NCBI RefSeq assembly: GCF_001021975.1 | Contig: NZ_CP009928.1 | Span: 2,856,001 to 2,920,000, forward strand | Length of the DNA: 64,000 nt | Reading direction: 5' to 3' | Source: Chryseobacterium gallinarum | GTDB taxonomy: Bacteria; Bacteroidota; Bacteroidia; Flavobacteriales; Weeksellaceae | Shown here: positions 39,473 through 48,285 of the stretch, one piece after another | How positions within the stretch are numbered: position 1 is the first letter of the stretch | Layout: every line of letters starts with the position of its first letter | Program-made: the position numbers and the translations under genes | Notes under the pieces: generated by a model | Told to the model about the DNA's origin: nothing | Database searches by the model: none | Seen by the model: the letters and a program-made list of their open reading frames with translations, nothing else

Positions 39473-39547
39473 TCGGGGCGGCAGGATTCGAACCTGCGAC
39501 CTCCTGGTCCCAAACCAGGCGCGATGACCGGACTACGCTACGCCCCG
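39473..39547 (-). tRNA. tRNA-Pro (anticodon TGG), copy 2
   Basis: Same sequence as 30532-30606. Middle gene of the Ser-Pro-Arg operon. Confidence 0.95.
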
Positions 39548-39562
39548 AATATATTAAGAGAG

Positions 39563-39647
39563 CGGAGGGTAAGGGATTCGAACCCTTGCGACACTTTCGC
39601 GTCGACAGTTTAGCAAACTGCTCCGTTAACCACTCCGGCAACCCTCC
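39563..39647 (-). tRNA. tRNA-Ser (anticodon GCT)
   Basis: A class II tRNA, 85 bases, with long variable arm. Acceptor GGAGGGT / ACCCTCC, anticodon loop TTGCTAA, T-arm AAGGGTTCGAATCCCTT. First gene of the operon; no copy in operon 1. Confidence 0.95.
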
Positions 39648-39692
39648 TTATTTGTTTATTTTTTAATGATCGTTGTTCTGTTATTGCGAGTG

Positions 39693-39700
39693 CAAATATA
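39693..39700 (-). promoter_or_regulatory. Promoter of tRNA operon 2, TATATTTG
   Basis: Exact TAnnTTTG on the minus strand, 45 bases upstream of tRNA-Ser. Confidence 0.6.
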
Positions 39701-39746
39701 GAACAGATTTCTTTATTTACCAAATAAAATTCAAGAAAAATTTGCG

Positions 39747-39754
39747 TATTTTTG
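39747..39754 (+). promoter_or_regulatory. -7 element TATTTTTG of the amidase gene
   Basis: Exact consensus 29 bases upstream of the ATG at 39784. It divides the amidase unit from the divergent tRNA operon. Confidence 0.6.
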
Positions 39755-39783
39755 AAGTAATAAATCATCCAAAAACCAAACTG

Positions 39784-40809
39784 ATGCGTAAAACATTATA
39801 TATCATCGGATTAAGCACATGTGTTTTTTCATGTACTTCCCAACCGAATGTGAAAAAAAATACATACAAACCGAAAACCCCCGTGGTACAGGCAAAACCA
39901 GCAGTTAAACCTGCAACTCCCGAACCTCCGAAACCGAAAATTATTTCCGATCATGGAGTTGAGTTTTTTACCACTAATATAGCAGACCCTACTAAAAATG
40001 ATAATACGGCAAGTTACGGTTCAATTGTTTCGGCTAAACCTGCCGGATATAAAGTAGTAAAAACCTATTTTCCTGCCATTGCACAAAACTTCAGACAGCG
40101 TTACTTAATATTACATTATACAGCACTCCCGGATGATAAGTCGATTACTGTTCTTACACAGCAGGCGGTAAGCGCTCATTACCTGGTTAATAATACCGGA
40201 GACAATGAAATCTACCAGCTGGTAGATGAAAACAAAAGATCTTATCATGCAGGGGTAAGCTCATGGAGAAACGATAAGAATCTTAATGATACTTCTATAG
40301 GAATCGAAATTGTAAATACCGGTTACACTACGGATGGATCCGGGAAGAGGATATTCGCGGCCTTCAGCGATGAGCAGGTGAGAAAAGTAGCTGCTTTAGC
40401 GAAAGATATTATTATAAGATACCAGATTCCTGCCACGAATGTTCTTGCTCATGCAGATATTGCCCCTACAAGGAAACAAGATCCGGGGCCAATGTTCCCC
40501 TGGAAGAAATTGTATGACGAGTATCAGATAGGAATGTGGTATGATGAAGCAACAAAACAAAACTTCTTTGATTTGGCACAGTTGGATTTCACTACAAGAT
40601 ATAATGAACCATCCTTTATTTTCCTTATTCAGACTGCATTGCAGAAATTTGGATATGGGGTAGATCCTAGCGGACAATGGGATGATGCAACCAAGAAAAC
40701 CATTGAGGCTTTCCAATACCATTTCCGCCCTCAGAATTACAGCGGAATTATGGATGCTGAAACATGGGCAATACTACAGGCTTTAAACCAGAAATACCCA
40801 ATAAAATAA
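39784..40809 (+). CDS. Lipoprotein N-acetylmuramoyl-L-alanine amidase with peptidoglycan-binding domain
   Basis: A 341-residue murein amidase (AmpD/Amidase_2 type). Lipobox CVFSC gives lipidated C17. A Pro/Lys-rich linker follows (residues 25-50), then the amidase domain with zinc histidines H111 (LILHYTA) and H223 (LAHADIAP), plus GIEIVNTG and TRKQDPGPMFPW. A C-terminal PG_binding_1 domain closes it (IQTALQKFGYGVDPSGQWDD, TIEAFQYHFRP). Cleaves the lactyl-Ala bond in peptidoglycan, acting from the periplasm. The frame is open from 39673, but the ATG at 39784 gives the lipoprotein signal and lies downstream of the promoter. Confidence 0.93.
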   Translation: MRKTLYIIGLSTCVFSCTSQPNVKKNTYKPKTPVVQAKPAVKPATPEPPKPKIISDHGVEFFTTNIADPTKNDNTASYGSIVSAKPAGYKVVKTYFPAIAQNFRQRYLILHYTALPDDKSITVLTQQAVSAHYLVNNTGDNEIYQLVDENKRSYHAGVSSWRNDKNLNDTSIGIEIVNTGYTTDGSGKRIFAAFSDEQVRKVAALAKDIIIRYQIPATNVLAHADIAPTRKQDPGPMFPWKKLYDEYQIGMWYDEATKQNFFDLAQLDFTTRYNEPSFIFLIQTALQKFGYGVDPSGQWDDATKKTIEAFQYHFRPQNYSGIMDAETWAILQALNQKYPIK

Positions 40810-40817
40810 TTGAATTA

Positions 40818-40842
40818 AAAGCGCATCGGTAGATGCGTTTTT
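40818..40842 (+). terminator. Terminator of the amidase gene
   Basis: CGCATC / GATGCG stem flanked by A and T runs, loop GGTA. It abuts the aspA promoter element TATCTTTA at 40845-40852. Confidence 0.75.
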
Positions 40843-40844
40843 GC

Positions 40845-40852
40845 TATCTTTA
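40845..40852 (+). promoter_or_regulatory. aspA promoter, -7 element TATCTTTA
   Basis: One base off TAnnTTTG, 30 bases upstream of the ATG at 40883. Confidence 0.5.
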
Positions 40853-40882
40853 TACGATCAAAAAAATAGTAAAATATCTGTA

Positions 40883-42283
40883 ATGGAAAATTTCAGAAAA
40901 GAAAGTGATCTATTGGGGGAGTTGAATGTTCCGATAGATGCTTATTATGGGGTTCAGACGCAAAGAGCGATAGACAACTTCAAAATTTCAGGACAGCTTT
41001 TGTCTTCATATCCGGATTTTATCAAAGGCCTGGCTTTTGTAAAAAAAGCAGCCGCAAAAACCAATTATGAATTGGGACTTCTTGATGAAAACCTGTATTT
41101 TAAAATCGCAGAAGCATGTGATGAAATTGTAGCAGGGAAATATCATGACCAGTTTCCGGTAGATATGATCCAGGGGGGTGCAGGGACTTCAATTAATATG
41201 AATGCCAATGAAGTAATTGCCAATATTGTATTGGAAAAACTTGGTAAAAATAAAGGAGAATATGAGTTTTGCTCACCTAATGACCACATAAACCTTTCCC
41301 AGTCCACGAATGATGCTTATCCTACAGCGATCAAAATGGGATTGCTGCAGATGAATATCGGCCTGGTAGAAAGACTTGAGAAAATTATAGCGGCTTTCCG
41401 TGCAAAAGGTCAGGAATTCCAGGATGTCATCAAAATGGGGCGTACACAACTTCAGGATGCTGTTCCGATGACGTTGGGACAGGAATTTGAAGCATATGCC
41501 GCGACATTGGAAGAAGATATTTCCAAATTGAATAACAATGCCAGTCTTTTTGTGGAAGTTAATATGGGGGCTACAGCTATCGGAACAGGACTGAATGCCC
41601 CGGTAGGATATGCTGCTCTTTGTGCTAAAAACTTAGCTCAGATAACAGGCTTCCCGATTGTTTCAGCGCCGGACCTGGTAGAAGCTACACCGGATACAGG
41701 TTCATATGTTATCTATTCTTCAGCAATGAAACGTCTTGCCGTGAAATTATCTAAAATCTGTAACGATTTAAGATTGCTTTCTTCAGGACCAAGAGCCGGA
41801 CTTTTTGAAATTAATCTTCCTCCTATGCAGCCGGGATCATCAATTATGCCGGGGAAAGTTAACCCTGTTATCCCGGAAGTAGTAAATCAGGTTTGTTTTA
41901 AAGTAATAGGAAATGACCTTACCGTGACTTTTGCTGCGGAAGCCGGACAGCTACAGCTTAATGTGATGGAACCGGTACTTTCCCACGCTATCATGGAAAA
42001 TATCAATTTCCTTTGCAATGCTTTAGATACCCTTCGTGATAAATGTGTGGTAGGAATTACTGCCAACAAGGAAGTGTGCCTGAATATGGTGAAGCACAGC
42101 ATTGGTATCGTAACAGCACTTAACCCTTATATCGGTTACAAGCAATCTACGCAAATTGCTAAAGAGGCATTGGAAACAGGTAAAAGTGTTTACAATCTTG
42201 TTTTGGAGAGAGGAATTCTTTCTCAGGAGAAACTGGACGAAATTCTCGATCCGAAAAATATGCTGAAACCACATAATAAATAA
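40883..42283 (+). CDS. aspA: Aspartate ammonia-lyase (aspartase)
   Basis: Converts L-aspartate to fumarate and ammonia. A 466-residue member of the aspartase/fumarase superfamily: LLGELNVPIDAYYGVQTQRA at the N-terminus, SQSTNDAYPTA, TQLQDAVPMTLGQEF, and the signature GSSIMPGKVNP (318-328) carrying the catalytic-loop serine. The RAIDNFKIS region fits aspartase rather than class II fumarase. The frame opens upstream at a TTG at 40841, but that codon lies inside the preceding terminator and promoter; the ATG at 40883 is used. Confidence 0.94.
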   Translation: MENFRKESDLLGELNVPIDAYYGVQTQRAIDNFKISGQLLSSYPDFIKGLAFVKKAAAKTNYELGLLDENLYFKIAEACDEIVAGKYHDQFPVDMIQGGAGTSINMNANEVIANIVLEKLGKNKGEYEFCSPNDHINLSQSTNDAYPTAIKMGLLQMNIGLVERLEKIIAAFRAKGQEFQDVIKMGRTQLQDAVPMTLGQEFEAYAATLEEDISKLNNNASLFVEVNMGATAIGTGLNAPVGYAALCAKNLAQITGFPIVSAPDLVEATPDTGSYVIYSSAMKRLAVKLSKICNDLRLLSSGPRAGLFEINLPPMQPGSSIMPGKVNPVIPEVVNQVCFKVIGNDLTVTFAAEAGQLQLNVMEPVLSHAIMENINFLCNALDTLRDKCVVGITANKEVCLNMVKHSIGIVTALNPYIGYKQSTQIAKEALETGKSVYNLVLERGILSQEKLDEILDPKNMLKPHNK

Positions 42284-42291
42284 TAAAAAAC

Positions 42292-42338
42292 AATAAGTGA
42301 TAAATGATCCTCTATCTGTGATCATTTTATCACTTATT
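42292..42338 (+). terminator. Long hairpin after aspA
   Basis: An 18-bp stem beginning AATAAGTGATA, with one bulged T and a 10-base loop, between aspA and the glycosyltransferase gene. Confidence 0.65.
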
Positions 42339-42361
42339 CATCATCATTTATACTATAATTC

Positions 42362-43216
42362 GTGAGGTTTTTAATCATAATTCCTGCACATAACGAAGAA
42401 ACTAACCTTTCATTCACCCTGGATTCTTTACTGCAGCAAAGTCAGAAAGACTTTAAAGTGGTGGTCGTTAATGACGGCTCCACAGATAAAACATCTGAAG
42501 TGATCAGGAGGTATACCGCCAGTGATGCACGTTTTGAGACCATTACGCTTCAGAAATCCGAGCATCAGCCAGGATCCAAAGTAGTTCATGCTTTTAAAAG
42601 CGGGCTCCAGACACAGGCTATCGATAACTTTGATATCATCTGTAAATTTGATGCAGATATTATCCTTCCTGAAAACTATTTGCAGGCTGTAGAAAATGCT
42701 TTTATCAATAATCCGGAATATGGATTGGTAGGAGGATTATTATATGTGGAAAAAGAGGGAAACTGGGTGTACGAGGGTAATTCCAACAAGCACCATGTAA
42801 GAGGTCCAATGAAAGCTTACCGGAAAGAATGCTTTCTCCAGATGGGAGGTTTAAGAGAAACATTAGGCTGGGATAATATTGATGCGATACTCTTAAAAAA
42901 TAAGGGTTGGAAAGAAATTGTTCTCCCTCAGCTGCATGTTAAATTGATGAAAATAAAAGGAGCAGATTATACCATAAAACCGGCCGATTACTATGGCAGG
43001 TATTTTTACTTTTTGGGACTGAACAGATTGATGGCCTATATTGCTTCTTCAAAAGAAGCGATGAAAAGTAAGTCCCTCTCATTTTTCTTTGATATTATCA
43101 GCTCCTATGAACACTGTAAATCCAGGAAACTGGAACTGAAAATAACAAAAGAAGAACAAAAAGTCATCAACGACCAGCGTTGGAAAATGCTCAAGAAAAA
43201 ATGGCTGAAGATATAG
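42362..43216 (+). CDS. Family 2 glycosyltransferase
   Basis: A 284-residue GT-A enzyme, probably membrane-associated in the cytoplasm. The start is a GTG at 42362, placing the first beta strand correctly (RFLIIIPAHNEETN). Motifs: VVVNDGSTDKTSEV, the DxD-type metal site KFDADIILPENY, LVGGLLYVEKEG and a DNIDAILL region corresponding to the acceptor/base site. Transfers a sugar from a nucleotide donor, probably in a surface glycan, given the neighbouring transferase, flippase and methyltransferase. Confidence 0.9.
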   Translation: MRFLIIIPAHNEETNLSFTLDSLLQQSQKDFKVVVVNDGSTDKTSEVIRRYTASDARFETITLQKSEHQPGSKVVHAFKSGLQTQAIDNFDIICKFDADIILPENYLQAVENAFINNPEYGLVGGLLYVEKEGNWVYEGNSNKHHVRGPMKAYRKECFLQMGGLRETLGWDNIDAILLKNKGWKEIVLPQLHVKLMKIKGADYTIKPADYYGRYFYFLGLNRLMAYIASSKEAMKSKSLSFFFDIISSYEHCKSRKLELKITKEEQKVINDQRWKMLKKKWLKI

Positions 43217-43245
43217 AATGATATAAGACTAATATTCATCAATAC

Positions 43246-43298
43246 AGCGGGCTTTAGCCCGCTTAATAAAACATAAAATATCCATTGGCTTTAGCCAA
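43246..43298. repeat. Two-hairpin dispersed repeat, second copy
   Basis: Palindrome AGCGGGCTTTAGCCCGCT at 43246-43263 and TTGGCTTTAGCCAA at 43285-43298. Related to the hairpins at 15772 and 16100. Confidence 0.7.
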
Positions 43299-43315
43299 AT
43301 CCTATAAACAACAGA

Positions 43316-44371
43316 TTGAATTCAGTGAAAAAAATAGCCTACATAGAAATAGATACTCACGCCGAGATTGCCCGGGCTTTCATGGATATTATGAGAGGTA
43401 GCGAAAACATTACTGTAGACTATTATTTTTCAAAAAAAGTTACAGATCAAATCCATCACGATGAGGAAACTGTATTTTTATCTGACAGCTCGATGATTCC
43501 GGATCAGTTAAAGGAAAAAGAATATGATCTCATTATTATCGGAACAGTCCATCGCTTTTTCAATACCTTTTTAACCATTGTAAAAAAGTATAATACCGCA
43601 ATTATCACTCATAATCTGAATTTTACAAGGGCTTCAAATTCCGGCCTGCTGAAAAGTATTTTTAAGGGGGATATCATTTACAGACTTAAATTATGGTGGA
43701 AAGAAGGATTGTTGTATGCTCCCAAAGTATACCAGCAATCGAAATTTCTTTTGGTGCTGGATGAAGCATTAACTTCGGAAAGACATCGGTTTCTGCCTCT
43801 GTTTTATACAAAGGATTATATAAAACCTGAAAATAACGACCTGACAGTGGTTATTCCGGGTGGTGTATCACAGAAGAGGAGGGATTATGATTATATTTTT
43901 AAAACCATTCAGAAAATACAATCAGATAAAAACTATGAATTTGTATTTCTGGGAAAGGCTAAAGATAATGAACTAAAACAATTGAAAAACCTTTCCGGGA
44001 AGTTGCCGGAGAACATCCATATCACTTATTTTTCTGAGAGAGTTTCTTCAGGGGACTTTGAAAAATGGATGCAAAAAGCAGATGTTTTGTGGTGTCCGAT
44101 CCAGCAGGAAACAGAATTTTTCAGCTTACAGGAAATTTACGGACTTACCAAAATGACGGGAAACCTGGGTGATGCTATTGCTTATGGGAAACTAGCCATT
44201 TTTCCTAAGAATTATCCCTCAAAACTGGAATTTATTATTCCTGAAAAAGAAAATATTCCTGAACTATTGGATGAGCTATCCAGTATGCATTTTGATTTTC
44301 AACAACACTATAACAGGGAAGATATACAGAAAAGATTAGAGAAACTTTTAAACAGTCTTATTACTGCTTAA
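43316..44371 (+). CDS. GT-B-like glycosyltransferase
   Basis: A roughly 350-residue protein with two Rossmann-like halves: KKIAYIEIDTHAEIARAF and YDLIIIGTVHRF in the first, TVVIPGGVSQKRRDY, YEFVFLGKAKD and ADVLWCPIQQETEF in the second. The family is not recognised with confidence; the nearest resemblance is to family 4-type transferases. There is no ATG near the start: a TTG at 43316 or a GTG at 43325 must serve, and the GTG (giving MKKIAYIEI) is the better guess. It converges with the flippase gene. Confidence 0.72.
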   Translation: MNSVKKIAYIEIDTHAEIARAFMDIMRGSENITVDYYFSKKVTDQIHHDEETVFLSDSSMIPDQLKEKEYDLIIIGTVHRFFNTFLTIVKKYNTAIITHNLNFTRASNSGLLKSIFKGDIIYRLKLWWKEGLLYAPKVYQQSKFLLVLDEALTSERHRFLPLFYTKDYIKPENNDLTVVIPGGVSQKRRDYDYIFKTIQKIQSDKNYEFVFLGKAKDNELKQLKNLSGKLPENIHITYFSERVSSGDFEKWMQKADVLWCPIQQETEFFSLQEIYGLTKMTGNLGDAIAYGKLAIFPKNYPSKLEFIIPEKENIPELLDELSSMHFDFQQHYNREDIQKRLEKLLNSLITA

Positions 44372-44451
44372 CGTTAAATCTGGCATTTTTCTTATCTTCC
44401 ATCTCTCATCTTCAATCTGATTAAGTCAGAAATTCTTATCCCGAAATGACG

Positions 44452-45930
44452 TTATTTAAATTTAAAAATACTTTTAATAAACGTCATATTCAGATAATCT
44501 TCTATCGGGAATATTCTGGTAAAATAATTTCCGATATAGATCAATGCCAAAACTACAGCAGGTTTATAGACCAGGTTGATGAAGTTATTGTCAAAATTAG
44601 GAAGAACAATAGCTACCGTGATGGCTAATGTACAGATGATGGAAACGAAGATCATTTCAATCGTCAACGGCGAAACTTTAAATACAATATAATTGAATGC
44701 TATTTTAATCACATTATAAATGGTGAGGGAAATAGCTGTTGACATGGCAATTCCAATAAGCTTCAGATTCGTGTTTTTGATAAAATAATAATTCAGGCCA
44801 ATCGTTAATCCTGCCAATAAAAGCATGATCAGAATATTGAATCTGTAATATTTTGAAAGGGAAATAATGTTTCCGTTGAATCCTGTAGCAAGGTCAATTA
44901 AGACTGCGGAGCCCCAAATCCAGACAACAGGCTCATATTCTCTGAGCATGGTTCCGTTTTTCGGCATGAATTGCGTAAGATAGGGGAATCCCACCATAAT
45001 GCAGGAGAATAAAACAGCGCCTAGAAAATATAAAGTTAAGGATGTTTTTTTATGAAATTTATCCAGTCCTTCCATATCACCATCAGCAAGATGCTTACTG
45101 ATGATAGGAGCTGAAATATTGAATAGTCCCAATTGGGGAATTGAAATCAATGAGATAAGAGCATATAAAACGGAGTATATACCATTTTCTTCCATTCCCA
45201 TAAATTCTCCGATCATAAAGCTGTTAATCGCAAGATAATTTCCAAACGTACCTAAAAATCCAAAAAAACTATAGTTGAGAAACTCTTTCCAGAAATTATT
45301 TTTCTTAAAATAATCCGTACTGATATCAAACTTGATTTTCTCAAGTTTATTGGTGTAATATATATAGCCGGCAAGCATCAGCGTAAATATTCCGAAGAAG
45401 AAGGCAAGGGCTATATTTTGTGACAGTGAAAAATAAAAGAAAAGGCAAAATGCTCCTAAATTGGCTATTTTAGGCAAGAGATTGTCAAAGATATTGGAGA
45501 CAACAATTCTTTTATAATTGGAAGTGTATTTATTGAAAATAGCACAGAGTGATAAGATTAAAATAAGAGGCAGGATAATTTTTTTTATTTTCCAGGCCTG
45601 CGAATGAAGAAACTTTGGATAAAAGTAGGGGAGAATAAAAAAGATGGCGCAAAATATAAGAAAGTTAATCAAAACTGTAACAAGCGATAATGAAAGCATG
45701 TTCTGATTTTTACCCTCTTTCTGTAAAGAATGAAAAAACTTTACATTGGCATAAGAAATTCCGAAAACAACAAACGGAACCAGCATTTCCGCCGTTTGCA
45801 TACTATAGCGAAGCTTTCCATAAAATTCAAAATCATTCGGAAAAATGAATATTGCGGAAACCGTGCCCAGCAAAAAACCAATATAACCGATAATGGAATA
45901 TTTGAAGCCTTGTCTCGCTACTACGCTCAT
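44452..45930 (-). CDS. Polysaccharide (Wzx-like) flippase
   Basis: A 492-residue integral membrane protein with about 12-14 hydrophobic segments (for example FLIFCAIFFILPYF, VLFSCIMVGFPYL, ILIMLLLAGLTIGLNYYF). The N-terminus MSVVARQGFKYSIIGYIGFLLG is the standard opening of Wzx/MATE-type exporters of lipid-linked oligosaccharides. Moves a glycan-lipid across the inner membrane. The FkbM methyltransferase gene ends 9 bases upstream, so the two share a transcript on the minus strand. Confidence 0.9.
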   Translation of the reverse strand: MSVVARQGFKYSIIGYIGFLLGTVSAIFIFPNDFEFYGKLRYSMQTAEMLVPFVVFGISYANVKFFHSLQKEGKNQNMLSLSLVTVLINFLIFCAIFFILPYFYPKFLHSQAWKIKKIILPLILILSLCAIFNKYTSNYKRIVVSNIFDNLLPKIANLGAFCLFFYFSLSQNIALAFFFGIFTLMLAGYIYYTNKLEKIKFDISTDYFKKNNFWKEFLNYSFFGFLGTFGNYLAINSFMIGEFMGMEENGIYSVLYALISLISIPQLGLFNISAPIISKHLADGDMEGLDKFHKKTSLTLYFLGAVLFSCIMVGFPYLTQFMPKNGTMLREYEPVVWIWGSAVLIDLATGFNGNIISLSKYYRFNILIMLLLAGLTIGLNYYFIKNTNLKLIGIAMSTAISLTIYNVIKIAFNYIVFKVSPLTIEMIFVSIICTLAITVAIVLPNFDNNFINLVYKPAVVLALIYIGNYFTRIFPIEDYLNMTFIKSIFKFK

Positions 45931-45939
45931 AAAGTTGTT

Positions 45940-46734
45940 TTAAGGTTTTTTAGGTATAAAAATAATATTGTTGATGTACTGCGTTTTATTTTTTTCGTCG
46001 TTTGTATTTTGTGATAGGATCTCTTCTGTAAGAGCTTCCAGTGTGAAGCTGTTTCTGTTCAGATACCTGGCTTCATATCCCCAGCTTTTTACTTCAGAAA
46101 TTTCATTCCATATTGGTGTCTGGTGGTGTCTTTGTTCCATCTCAACCATTAATGTCGGAAGGAATTGCCTGATGGTTTCTTTAGCTCCCAGGAGCGTCTT
46201 GATTTCATTTCCTTCAACATCTATTTTGATAAAATCCAGTTTGCTGAAGTGTTCTAATGCTGCCCAGTCATCCAGTTTAATCACTTTTACTTTTTCGGTA
46301 TAGCTTTTTTCTTCGCCTTTTTCCTTATAAGAAGTGTTCAGGGTTCCCCGGGAGGCAATGGTTTTTCCATTGATAACAGGAACTTTAAATTCAGCGGTCA
46401 TATTTTCATCAGAAAGGGCTAAAGGAAGAATCCTCATGGCAGGGAACAGTCTTTTTAATCTTCGGTAAAGTTTTTTATTGGGTTCAAAAGCATAAATATG
46501 CTCATGATCCAGTTTATTTTCCAGTTGATAAAGAAAAGTTCCTACGTTTGCTCCAATGTCCAGTATTACAGCGTTTTTGGGAAGGTATTCCTTGATCCAT
46601 ACCAGTTCCGGTTCTACATTGCGTTCCGAAAAGTTACTCTTATTAAGATTATTTAAGTTTTTAAAATATCTTTTTTTATAAAAATCCGGACTTATATATT
46701 GTAGTTTCTCTGCAATTTTCTGGTATAAAGACAT
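45940..46734 (-). CDS. FkbM-family SAM-dependent methyltransferase
   Basis: A 264-residue methyltransferase. SAM motif VILDIGANVGTFLYQL, then HIYAFEPNKKLYRRLKRLFP and the FkbM signature DFIKIDVEGNEIKTLLGA. O-methylates a sugar or polyketide hydroxyl in other members; here a surface sugar is likely from the context. Start at 46734 (MSLYQKIAEK), since a TATCTTTG promoter element at 46763-46756 overlaps the only longer start. Confidence 0.9.
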   Translation of the reverse strand: MSLYQKIAEKLQYISPDFYKKRYFKNLNNLNKSNFSERNVEPELVWIKEYLPKNAVILDIGANVGTFLYQLENKLDHEHIYAFEPNKKLYRRLKRLFPAMRILPLALSDENMTAEFKVPVINGKTIASRGTLNTSYKEKGEEKSYTEKVKVIKLDDWAALEHFSKLDFIKIDVEGNEIKTLLGAKETIRQFLPTLMVEMEQRHHQTPIWNEISEVKSWGYEARYLNRNSFTLEALTEEILSQNTNDEKNKTQYINNIIFIPKKP

Positions 46735-46755
46735 CCTTAGCTTTTTGACGAACAG

Positions 46756-46763
46756 CAAAGATA
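46756..46763 (-). promoter_or_regulatory. -7 element TATCTTTG of the FkbM-flippase unit
   Basis: Exact consensus on the minus strand, 21 bases upstream of the start at 46734. Confidence 0.6.
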
Positions 46764-46900
46764 AACAAAAATGTAAAACTTATCTTAAAAAATGTTAAAT
46801 ATAATAGCTTGAAAATCAGCTGTTAGTGTTTATGGTGTTTTTTAAAAGAAATATATTTTCCATCAACTACAAAACGATTAATTATAAACCATGCAAAAAA

Positions 46901-47202
46901 TTATCCGTAAACATCTGTGAAAATCAGTGTCATCTGTGGTTATGATTAAAACCACAAAAGTCACAAAAGTTTTTAGACACCTTAGTTTTTTAAGTTAAAA
47001 GTATTGCGTTGAAAAGAGCACAAAAGTTTAAAAATCAAAGATTTTTGTAAATCTGCGGTATCAGCAGCAATCAAAAAATTATCCGTAAACATCTGTGTTA
47101 ATTCGTGTTATCTGTGGTTACAATTAAAACCACAAAAGGCACAAAGCTTTTAGACACTTCAGTTTTTTAAGTTAGAAGCATTAAAAATCAGAGATTTTTG
47201 TG
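46901..47202. repeat. Tandem A-B-A-B dispersed repeat
   Basis: Two A units (AAACATCTGTG ... ATCTGTGGTTA at about 46901 and 47079) alternate with two B units (ACCACAAAAG ... AGATTTTTGT at about 46950 and 47128). A partial A unit (AACATCTGTGTGG) follows at 47237. The same units occur in order B-A at 15836. No gene lies in 46764-47269. Confidence 0.7.
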
Positions 47203-47269
47203 ATGAGCTATACCTGGACTGTCTGTGAGTAAAAATATTCACAAACATCTGTGTGGGTTATTATATAGT

Positions 47270-47938
47270 TTAATCAAAAAAAGGAGCATTCAGGAAATCA
47301 TTGAAAGGCTTCATTAGTTTAAAGATTTTTGCCATATTTTTCACTGCGTTTTTATCCAGAACCTCTTCATCTTTTAAGCGATATAGTACAATGAAATTCT
47401 TTAGTTTTAAATATTCTGCCATAGGATCTTCTTTTTCAAAACCTTGAGGAATTTTTTTAAGCTTATCATCCTGGTCAAGTTCCGGAAAGTATTTTTTAAA
47501 CTCTTTATTATTCAGTATTTTGAGAAAATCATCTCCATATAATGATATTTCTTTACGGACCTCTTTCAGAACAGATGATTCAGGCATATAAATTCCGCCA
47601 GCCAAAAAAGATTTACCGGGCTCCATATGCAGGTAATAACCGCCTTTCTGGCTTCCTTTTCCCATTCCCAAAGAAGCTCCGAAATTAGTTTTGTAGGGAA
47701 TTTTGTCTTTTGAAAACCTGGTGTCACGGTAGATCCTGAAAAGTGCTTTTTTGCTGTCGATTTTTGCAAGTTCTTCATCAAAACCGGACATTTCTTTAAT
47801 CAGATCATCCAGAAAAGCAATAACATTTCCCTGAGCTTCGGTGTATAAAAATTTATTTTCATTAAACCATTCACGGTTATTATTTTTATCTAACTTTTTT
47901 AAAAAATCAAATGTTTTAGGAGAAATGCTTGCTGACAT
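47270..47938 (-). CDS. DUF2461 domain protein
   Basis: A 222-residue cytoplasmic protein of the DUF2461 (TIGR02453) family: FDFLKKLDKNNNREWFNENK, the conserved FRIYRDTRFSKDKIPYKTNF, YYLHMEPGKSFLAGG and DPMAEYLKLKNFI. Widespread in bacteria and fungi with unknown biochemical function. Convergent repeats follow on its 3' side; a 347-base AT-rich spacer separates its start from the helicase. Confidence 0.92.
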   Translation of the reverse strand: MSASISPKTFDFLKKLDKNNNREWFNENKFLYTEAQGNVIAFLDDLIKEMSGFDEELAKIDSKKALFRIYRDTRFSKDKIPYKTNFGASLGMGKGSQKGGYYLHMEPGKSFLAGGIYMPESSVLKEVRKEISLYGDDFLKILNNKEFKKYFPELDQDDKLKKIPQGFEKEDPMAEYLKLKNFIVLYRLKDEEVLDKNAVKNMAKIFKLMKPFNDFLNAPFFD

Positions 47939-48285
47939 ATTTGGATGGTTGTTTAGCTTTGTTAATATTCTTGATCGGCTGTTAATTTTCCGTGTGTATA
48001 GAGATAGTCAAATTTACATAATTAGCCGGGATATTAAAAGGAGAAAAAAGCATTTGATGATTTTATTTTTGAAAATTCATAAATAATTGAGAAAAAATTA
48101 ATCCAATTTAATAAAAAAAACTAATGTTTAATAAGTTCTTAATGTAAGGCTTGTTTTTTTAGATTTAATTTTCAAAAAATTAAAGATATATTAAAAGATT
48201 CTGAATTTAAGTTTATAAATTTAAAACTTTGTTCAAAAACAAATCAAATATTTATTGTATCTTTGCAAAAATTTTAAAATAGTTA
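47939..48285. other. AT-rich divergent spacer
   Basis: No gene. It contains the helicase promoter, -7 element TATCTTTG at 48258-48265, 20 bases before the ATG at 48286. Confidence 0.55.

Noticed and set aside
40841..40882. Upstream TTG start for aspA
   Set aside because: The codon lies in the terminator/promoter junction; the ATG at 40883 begins the conserved protein.
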